This document shows, one piece after another, positions 21,275-27,000 of a stretch of 27,000 nucleotides of DNA. The stretch is taken from the NCBI GenBank assembly GCA_900404475.1, contig OUQQ01000241.1, forward strand, positions 1 through 27,000, written 5' to 3'. Positions within the stretch are counted from its first letter, which is position 1, and each line of letters begins with the position of its first letter. Origin of the DNA: Spongospora subterranea. Taxonomy: Eukaryota; Endomyxa; Phytomyxea; Plasmodiophorida; Plasmodiophoridae. Position numbers and translations under genes: made by a program. Under the pieces are notes generated by a model. It was not told the DNA's origin. It did no database searches and saw only the letters and a list, made by a program, of their open reading frames with translations.

Positions 21275-21562
21275 ACACATCAACCAATGTGTCAAGAAAC
21301 TCATAGATGAACGCACACGACTTTCATCAAATCCAAGCCATATTTTTTACAAATGTAAAAGTTCAAATCATTAACTACGCCTGAAAATCGTCGCTGCAGA
21401 CAAAACACAGGTCTAGTCGCAATGGACATTTATAACCGTTTTTGTCTGCAGCGACGATCTTCAGGCGTAGGGTGATTTTTTTACATTGTAAAAAAGATGG
21501 CTTGGCTTGATAATGGTAGTGTGCGTCCATCTTTGATCTTCTTAACACATTGGTTGATGTGT
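21275..21562. mobile_element. 288-bp foldback element (MITE-like) with ~120-nt inverted arms
   Basis: The left arm (21275-21404) starts ACACATCAACCAATGTGT, and the right arm (21440-21562) ends with its exact complement ACACATTGGTTGATGTGT. Inward, the arms continue to pair imperfectly over almost their full length: the A/T-rich TTTTTTACA blocks, then TACGCCTGAA, then CGTCGCTGCAGACAAAA against TTTTGTCTGCAGCGACG. A loop of about 35 nt separates them. There is no coding capacity. The layout fits a non-autonomous DNA transposon; I could not identify a clean target-site duplication, so the parent family is unknown. Transcribed, the element would form a long hairpin. Confidence 0.75.
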
Positions 21563-21673
21563 GTGATCATGGAGAAACCTTGTATTGAAAGCTGACTAGG
21601 AGTCCAGGATGAAAGTGCTCTTCTTAGGAAGGCTCGTAATTCGTTTGAGTTGGGAATATTTCTTAATCAATCT

Positions 21674-22300
21674 TTAATCTTTATTCGTTGACTTATTTTG
21701 TTCTAGCAAATTTAAGTAATTTTTAGAAGCAGGTTTAGCAGGGCGAGGAATGAATTTAGCTCCGAGACCTAGGATATGAATATCGGAAGTATTAGCAAAG
21801 TTCAACGGGAGGTGGTTGTGAAACTGAAAGACAACGTAAAGCAGATGAGAAACGAGTTGCAGATCAAGCAATCATTCAACTAACTCGAGCCTCGAGCAGA
21901 TCTTACCAAAATAATTCGTCAGGCCATAAAACAGAATTCGATGAAACCAAAGAATGTTCGAGGCGGTTTGAGAACTCGGTTTGAGAACTTCGCCTTCAGC
22001 GTGTAACAAGGAGAACCCAAAATCTGTCGAACGCCGACAAAGGAAAGCATCAACAAAACGCTTCTTCAAGAAACACAAAGCGTACCGTTACCTCTACCAA
22101 AAAACGGCGCTCTCCTCGAAGGTAGTAGAATCGGCTAGTCTGCTGGAATCTGTCAAAGTCGAGTGAATTGTTTCTTAAATGTCGAAGAAATTCACCTTTT
22201 ATATAGCCTTTGATAGTGTTCGGGTCGTGCATGCTTGATTTAGGAAGGTATTGGAAAATAGAAGTAGATTTTTTTCAAATGTTCTGAAATATAAGCGCTT
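21674..22300 (-). mobile_element. Decayed reverse-transcriptase gene fragments (Penelope-like or related), C-end then N-end order
   Basis: On the minus strand, about 22300-22050 gives AYISEHLKKSTSIFQYLPKS and then NTIKGYIKGEFLRHLRNNS, followed by RFYYLRGERRFLVEV. This matches the conserved tail after the catalytic core of Penelope-like and related reverse transcriptases ('Y-YIP--S-H------I-GEL-RY-RN-S ... L--RGY---FL'). Further along (about 21830-21676) comes FANTSDIHILGLGAKFIPRP, which resembles the segment at the start of such proteins ('NLS---L--LGLGLKFIPTP'). Frames are broken between them. Having the tail before the head suggests two adjacent copies rather than one gene. The catalytic YADD block was not found upstream; around 22400 only a degenerate ADAMF is visible. 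Confidence 0.45.
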
Positions 22301-22936
22301 ATTCCAAATTGAGCAGTTGATTGTGGTTGTCACCTGACTCTTTTTAGAAAAAACCAAAGCATTTTGCATTGAACAACCACTAATAGGACGGTTAAAAACA
22401 TGGCATCTGCGGCTACAAAAAAGCTGCTTCTTTCAGCATTGAAGAAAATCAATCCGGTCATTTAAGCATCTGTATCGCTGTTATACTGTCGTTAGTGACT
22501 CAGTTTGCCCCAACATTGGACGTATAACAGAACCGAACCGTCAGAACGACTGTTGAAGAATGAATGAACAGAACTGAAAATGATCGTATGTGGGGCTTAA
22601 AAACCGACCCGAATAATGTCGTCTATTGTCATTAGCTATTTCATTGTTTACGTTGTGAATAAACACAAGGGGTATTTTGATAAATGATACTTGGTTAAAG
22701 TTGATTGGGAGCTGAATGGCTAATACATAGGTACAAGCATGTTCATGAGTTGAAAGATGAATGCCGACGAGGCAGAAATGTTTGGGATTATTATTAAGAG
22801 AATTTTTATTGTCGCAACATCACTATTTTATGGAGCGAATTATTTATCATCTATGTCTTACTAACCAGCTTGATATTAATCTCCAAAGTGATTGGATTTG
22901 AATCATCTAACATCATAGAAATCAAGCACCATATCA
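22301..22936. other. A/T-rich stretch with no supported gene
   Basis: No frame longer than a few dozen codons with any recognisable similarity on either strand. The left edge may contain more decayed reverse-transcriptase sequence. I see no RNA gene or repeat structure that I can support in the rest. Confidence 0.5.
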
Positions 22937-23817
22937 ACATGCACATGTCACTTACACTTCCAGATCCCGCCCATACTCCTCTTCCACGAAATTTAGCCCA
23001 TTCCTGAGCTCTGCAGTACCTGGCCACTACCTTTACAGATGTTTAACAAAACGCAAAGCACGAGTTCAATGTGCCGAATTGTGTACCGCAGGTGATGGAT
23101 GAAGGTCGTTGGGTGATTTAACGACAACAGCAGCACCACGCCTTATCAAGCTTTCGCCGACGTCCCATTGAAAACCACCGATACCCCGATAAACAAACAC
23201 CGGTTCAATTGCGCTAGTCGACTGAATACTGCTTGCTGTTTGATTGGCACAAACAATGCGAGCGGTTCTGAACTCAAGTTTAGATATTCATTCAGGCAAC
23301 GAATTAATGCCTGACCTTCCGAATAACAACTGCTTTGTAATGTCTCTAGCGGCAAATGAGTCGACTGGTTGAACCATCGCTAAGCTGACAAATCACTTGA
23401 AAATGAGCCACTTTCGTTCTTCTATCAAAAGCTCATACGTTGCGCGTAATGTCTGTGATGGCGATAGAACAGAAGGAGTCCGAAAAAAGGCACGGTGGAA
23501 AACGGTAGAGCTGTAGAGATACAGATGAACAGCATTGCCTTCTGATTGTACATGGCCCACAAAAGCCTAGCATAATGTGGTTATCACATATCATGGTTGA
23601 AACACAATGTCAACAATACAGTAAAGCCCTTCTTACGTGCTGCTTCAGACCAACTATTATAGCGAGTGAACAGACCATAATTGTGAGCCAACAGCGCCAC
23701 ACCCAAGCAGGGCAATATCACCGACGAAGTACGGATCAGTCGAAGGTTATCGTCAACAAACCGAGTAATCTTGTCGGAGAAAGATGGCCTTGGGGAATCG
23801 GATTGCGATGACGGCAT
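22937..23817 (-). pseudogene. Membrane-anchored SNase-fold protein (C3orf33/Lcl3-like), frame-broken
   Basis: An ATG at 23817 starts MPSSQSDSPRPSFSDKITRF, then VDDNLRLIRTSSVILPCLGV and a membrane helix ending at LFTRYNSW. This is the N-terminal plan of C3orf33-type proteins (a 'DDHLRLVR' helix, then one membrane span). Plausible exons are 23637-23817, 23439-23541 and from 23384 onward, giving TLRATLAMVQPVDSF, the position of the SNase 'LRIRLAGVDAPE' strand. After that the similarity jumps frame twice: to YSEGQALIRCLNEYL and FVPIKQQAVFSRLAQL (about 23320-23200), then to FVYRGIGGFQWDVGESLIRR (about 23205-23130). A later RAQEWAKFRGRGVWAGS (about 23010-22955) fits the family's end. The gaps at the two jumps look too small for introns, so I favour a recent pseudogene or sequence errors. 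SNase catalytic residues are not conserved. Confidence 0.5.
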
Positions 23818-24066
23818 TGCTGATCAATATGCGGACTCTTGTCGAATTGGGTTTATTGGCGCATCTGACCGGCCAGTGTTTCAACAGTGCAGTCGTTGAC
23901 TCTGACCCAATTGGCAACCGCGGTTGATTCAACAATACAACAACATCGGCCTCGAATTAAACCGCGAATGTGTTTATTATCAATAAAGATTATCACCTTT
24001 TATGCTTTTTAACTACATTTCAATGCATTTCGTTAGACGCCGAGTTTGTTGAGCTCAATCTTGATT
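23818..24066. other. Intergenic between coiled-coil gene 3' end and SNase-like gene 5' end
   Basis: About 250 nt with A/T-rich patches (around 23970-24015). It should carry the 3' end signals of the coiled-coil gene and the promoter of the SNase-like gene. No other feature seen. Confidence 0.4.
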
Positions 24067-25600
24067 TTACTTGCTATTTTTTGTTGGAGTTTTTTTTATT
24101 CTGCTTCCAGTAATTTCACCTTCACGGTTTTTCTTTGTGGTTGTAATGTTTTTCATGTTGTTTAAGTTCGGTTTTGTTCCGTCAGCCTCGTGATTGTCGG
24201 CTGGAATTAACTCGTCAGCAAACACATGGATTCCGTTCTTCCCAAGCACTCCTTTGAATTGCTGTATTCGGCGAGCTTGTATACGCCTCAATCTAGACAA
24301 ACATCAATGATTGCACAATATCAGTACTGAAAAATGGTCCAAGGTACGTGGTTTGGGCATCATGATCCAGCCTTGCTTGCATTGATTGACTTTCCATTCG
24401 CGATTTCAATTCACTTAACTTATTCCTTGTATCGCATTCTCGTTGATGAGATATTTGATTCTCTCTATAACATTGCTCAAATTATTCTGTGTTCTATCAA
24501 CTGATCGACAGCCAACCTGTATAATTGGTTGTATTCATCTCTGATAAGTTGCAGCTCGGAGACAGCCATATCTAACTCGCTCGACGCTTTGTGAAGTTGT
24601 TCTTGAGCGCTCCTAATAGTGAATGTATTTGATGAGTTTCACTCGATATCAGTATCTGGTCAACTAACTGTGCCTGAGCTTGAAGTTCGAGCTGATGTCT
24701 CTCTCCAAGTTGATTTTTCGCTTGGATGGCATCTGACGAATCGTGTCTAGCTTTTTCCAAATCAATGGTCATTTGAACTAAATCGTTTTTCAATTTTATC
24801 CTAAGAATACCTTGAAAGCCAGGCCGGATCGTGATTAAACCCTTTACCTTTCGCTAATAGCTTCTTGTGCCCGCTGCCGTTCGTCTTCAATAAGCAGTGT
24901 ATTCTTTGCATTGTTCTGCTCTGTAGTGTTGTCCAATTGGTTCTACACATGTATCATCAAACTAGAATCACCATAATCAGCTATGAAACCATACTTGCAG
25001 ATTAGAAATCTGTTTTTGTTTATCTTCCTTCTCCTTCGTCAGCAACTCATCGAGCTGTTTAATTTCAATAATCTTGGCCTCCAACGACTGCTTTGTCAGT
25101 TGATTGATCTCAATTTGATTACTATAGTCTCTCTTCAACTGCAATACCTCGGCATCAATCATGCCACCACAACAGGTTTCTGCAGATTTCACTTCTGCCT
25201 GTTTTATTTTCTGTTGCGATTCGGTGATAACATCATTCAGCATAGATTGGTCATCCATTGCTTCTTGAGCTATAATCCAATCCCAGTTGTTTTGGATTGC
25301 AGTGCTCTGGTCCCTTAACCTACGCGACATCAAATCCCTTTCTTGGATTACTTGCACATAATTTCGCTGCAATTCAGTATTCGTAACCCTTTCTGATATT
25401 AGTTTGGATTCGTATTCTTCCATCATAACCCGAATCCGATCAGAATTCTGGCTTTCAAGTGCGGCTTTGTTCTCTTCTAAAGAAAGAGCCTGTGTCTGTT
25501 GCAAAGTCTTGATTTTTGCATCTCTTCGGCGCAGTTCCTGTTTGAACCAAAACATCATCTCAACCTTTACCCGCTCAACTTCGTCCGCTGAATGAGGCAT
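24067..25600 (-). CDS. Coiled-coil protein of unknown function, 6 exons
   Basis: Exons on the minus strand are 24995-25600, 24848-24942, 24669-24800, 24517-24612, 24348-24464 and 24067-24292. The total is 1,272 nt, 423 residues; introns are 47-56 nt and every phase closes, which is strong support for the model. The start is the first ATG (MPHSADEVERVKVEMMFWF); the same frame is closed upstream by a TAA. Residues about 10-350 are Gln/Glu/Lys/Leu-rich with heptad-like spacing, for example LLTKEKEDKQKQISNLQNQL across the first junction and SAQEQLHKASSELDMAVSEL in exon 4. The last exon is basic with a RRIQARRIQQFKG segment and a Lys/Thr-rich tail. It is probably a structural or scaffold protein, possibly of cytoskeleton, centrosome or cilium. 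I do not recognise the family. Confidence 0.8.
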
Positions 25601-26170
25601 GACGCCCAAACAAAAATTTCCTCTACCAGACGATCTACGTTAATACTAATAAATGCGATTACAGTACTGCCAAGTACCCTGAAACCACCGCGTCGAAATT
25701 CTTTATTTGAATCAATCGCAGGTATTTCCGTATTTACTCTGGGTCCTGCTTCTCTTAGAACAAAGCAATATGGTTAATCGTGAAAAAAAAAACACGGAAA
25801 TACATCAGAATTCCCAAAATTTGACCAGTCTTTGATGAATAATTCAGTGACCAGAATTGCTTGGCTAGGACGACCCCTTTTACAAAAGATCGGTCAGATA
25901 ATGACAAAATTACATTTTCCCATTCAGGACGGAGACGTCGGATTGCACCGAAGCTGCAGTGTTCCAGCAAACAAACAACTTTGACAATGCGCGAAGAGCG
26001 TCATATATATCACGACGAAGGTAAGCTTGCCCTCGATAAACAGGAGGCCGAAAATCATCAACAGATTCTTCTGCAGATGGTGCATATGTCACAGGGAAGA
26101 AAGGCTCACGATCCCAATCTTGAATAAATCTTCGGCTTTTACATTTTCGAAAGGAAACTCGGCTCTTCAT
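25567..26170 (-). CDS. Putative multi-exon gene of unknown function, structure uncertain
   Basis: An ATG at 26170 opens MKSRVSFRKCKSRRFIQDWD, then FFPVTYAPSAEES and VYRGQAYLRRDIYDALRALS (to about 25985). A second frame (about 25970-25830) gives FGAIRRLRPEWENVILSLSD and VVLAKQFWSLNYSSKTG. A third (about 25755-25567) gives FRRGGFRVLGSTVIAFISIN and VDRLVEEIFVWASCLIQ, which looks like a membrane helix. These have protein-like composition and could be three exons, but no pair of splice sites gives both a normal intron length and a closed phase between the first two. If the last segment is coding, its stop (25567-25569) lies inside the first exon of the coiled-coil gene, overlapping it by about 34 nt. 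Function unknown; a decayed gene is possible. Confidence 0.35.
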
Positions 26171-26322
26171 TACGCCAATACATTGGCATTGTGATTAGCA
26201 CCAACAGGCACGGCAACTTCTAATAAACACAGTTTTGCTCTAATCGCACAAAAATTCCTCGGTCTGTTGAGGACTGTTTCCAGGAAGGCCGATGATGGCG
26301 ACATGAAACAATCTCGATTTGA

Positions 26323-26637
26323 TTATCCCGGTTTTAATATCTGCTTATCGCAAGCAATAATGGGCCGCAGCTTTCCGAGACCCAACTCAACAGCCTCGTG
26401 AAATGAACTCATTTTGGAGTTGAAGAGTGCCTCAGGGCTGCCGGTGTTTCGCAAATGGGCAGCAGATTCACTATGAGCATCTGTCATGTTCTGTTCCAGG
26501 ACTGAGTCAGACAACGCAGTCATCAACCATAATTCATATACTGCTGATCCATGATAAATTCGATTTAAGCATTGCCGCACATAGAGCAACGTCGATTTTG
26601 TTCTCCTTGATCGTCTGTCAGAACAATCACAACTCAT
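26323..26637 (-). CDS. Hypothetical helical protein or exon, about 104 codons
   Basis: From the ATG at 26637 (MSCDCSDRRSRRTKSTLLYV) the frame runs to a TAA at 26323. It includes VYELWLMTALSDSVLEQNMT and SSFHEAVELGLGKLRPII, with protein-like helical spacing and no low complexity. It stays open about 12 codons further upstream without another ATG, so the true start could be in a preceding exon. No family was recognised. Its neighbours do not help. Confidence 0.4.
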   Translation of the reverse strand: MSCDCSDRRSRRTKSTLLYVRQCLNRIYHGSAVYELWLMTALSDSVLEQNMTDAHSESAAHLRNTGSPEALFNSKMSSFHEAVELGLGKLRPIIACDKQILKPG

Positions 26638-26673
26638 GTAACCGGCACCGTTCAGTGTAACCGCCCCTAACAC

Positions 26674-27000
26674 CCCATTGACTCATGGTCTTTATCCCTT
26701 CAGACAATCAGGCCAACTGATCTCAATGGGGGACACCAATCCTGATCCCATTCAAGAAGTTCGTACCGAAAAAAAGTTGCATTTTAATATCAAGATCTCA
26801 TGGCCGTCGTGATACAGTCATTAAGCAGGAAGAGGGATCCAAGAGATTCATATACCGTAGAACACAGAATATTGCGTCACACAGAATATTCCGTTTTTGA
26901 CCCCGGATCACAGATATACTCGGGTTTTTAATCAATTTAAACACAAAATTTGCCGATTTTAGAAGAAATTCAACACACAATAACTCGTCTGTACCCAAGC
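26674..27000. other. Right-edge sequence, no supported gene
   Basis: A minus-strand open frame at 26798-26998 lacks any recognisable similarity. A short direct repeat (CACAGAATATT-CG, at about 26863-26876 and 26880-26893) is the only structure noticed. Confidence 0.35.

Noticed and set aside
26863..26893. Short direct repeat CACAGAATATT near the right edge
   Set aside because: Only two short copies; too small to call an element or array.
1..27000. Bacterial defence system, operon or CRISPR array
   Set aside because: The genes are intron-containing and eukaryotic, and no evenly spaced repeat array exists.

Overview
This is a eukaryotic nuclear segment, and the best reading is a zoosporic fungus of the chytrid type (Batrachochytrium-like). 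The genes are split by very short introns: nearly all that I could place are 47-66 nt, with GTA/GTT/GTG donors and TAG/CAG acceptors. They encode a fungal-type aspartate-semialdehyde dehydrogenase, ribosomal protein uL15, a fungal NIPA-like membrane protein, a focadhesin homologue (to my recollection missing from most Dikarya) and a five-TOG XMAP215/ch-TOG protein. No bacterial operon, rRNA, tRNA or CRISPR signal was found. The organism assignment is inference. Splice sites were placed by hand from frame continuity and family alignment remembered from knowledge, not from RNA data.

Layout. 1-~250 (-): edge of a PIF/Harbinger-type DDE transposase gene. 752-1315 (+): small longin-like protein, convergent with a 7-exon NIPA-like transporter at 1387-2817 (-). 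3228-3677 (-): 60S protein uL15 (RPL27A/yeast Rpl28). 3874-9046 (-): 5-exon focadhesin homologue, divergent from an NF-YB-like histone-fold gene at 9389-9805 (+). That gene is tail-to-tail with a 5-exon HOM2 (aspartate-semialdehyde dehydrogenase) at 9818-11097 (-), with only 12 nt between the two stop codons. 11657-12620: inverted remains of a non-LTR retrotransposon. 12830-20488 (-): an 11-exon XMAP215/Stu2/ch-TOG gene, about 2,387 codons, with an unusual repeat-bearing N-terminal extension of about 365 residues. 20489-~23000: gene-poor tract with a 288-bp foldback (MITE-like) element and decayed reverse-transcriptase fragments. ~22937-23817 (-): frame-broken SNase-fold membrane protein. 24067-25600 (-): 6-exon coiled-coil protein. 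25567-26170 and 26323-26637 (-): poorly resolved open frames of unknown function.

How they relate. There is no single pathway here. The genes serve translation (uL15), amino-acid synthesis (Hom2), membrane cation transport (NIPA-like), microtubule growth (XMAP215), probable RNA-surveillance support (focadhesin) and transcription (NF-YB-like). The region is compact in its left two thirds and repeat-rich around 11.6-12.6 kb and 20.5-23.8 kb. I see no convincing new multi-gene system. The most unusual items are the repeated N-terminal extension of the XMAP215 protein, the divergent NF-YB, the 12-nt tail-to-tail gap, a 26-nt micro-exon in HOM2, and the order of the reverse-transcriptase fragments.
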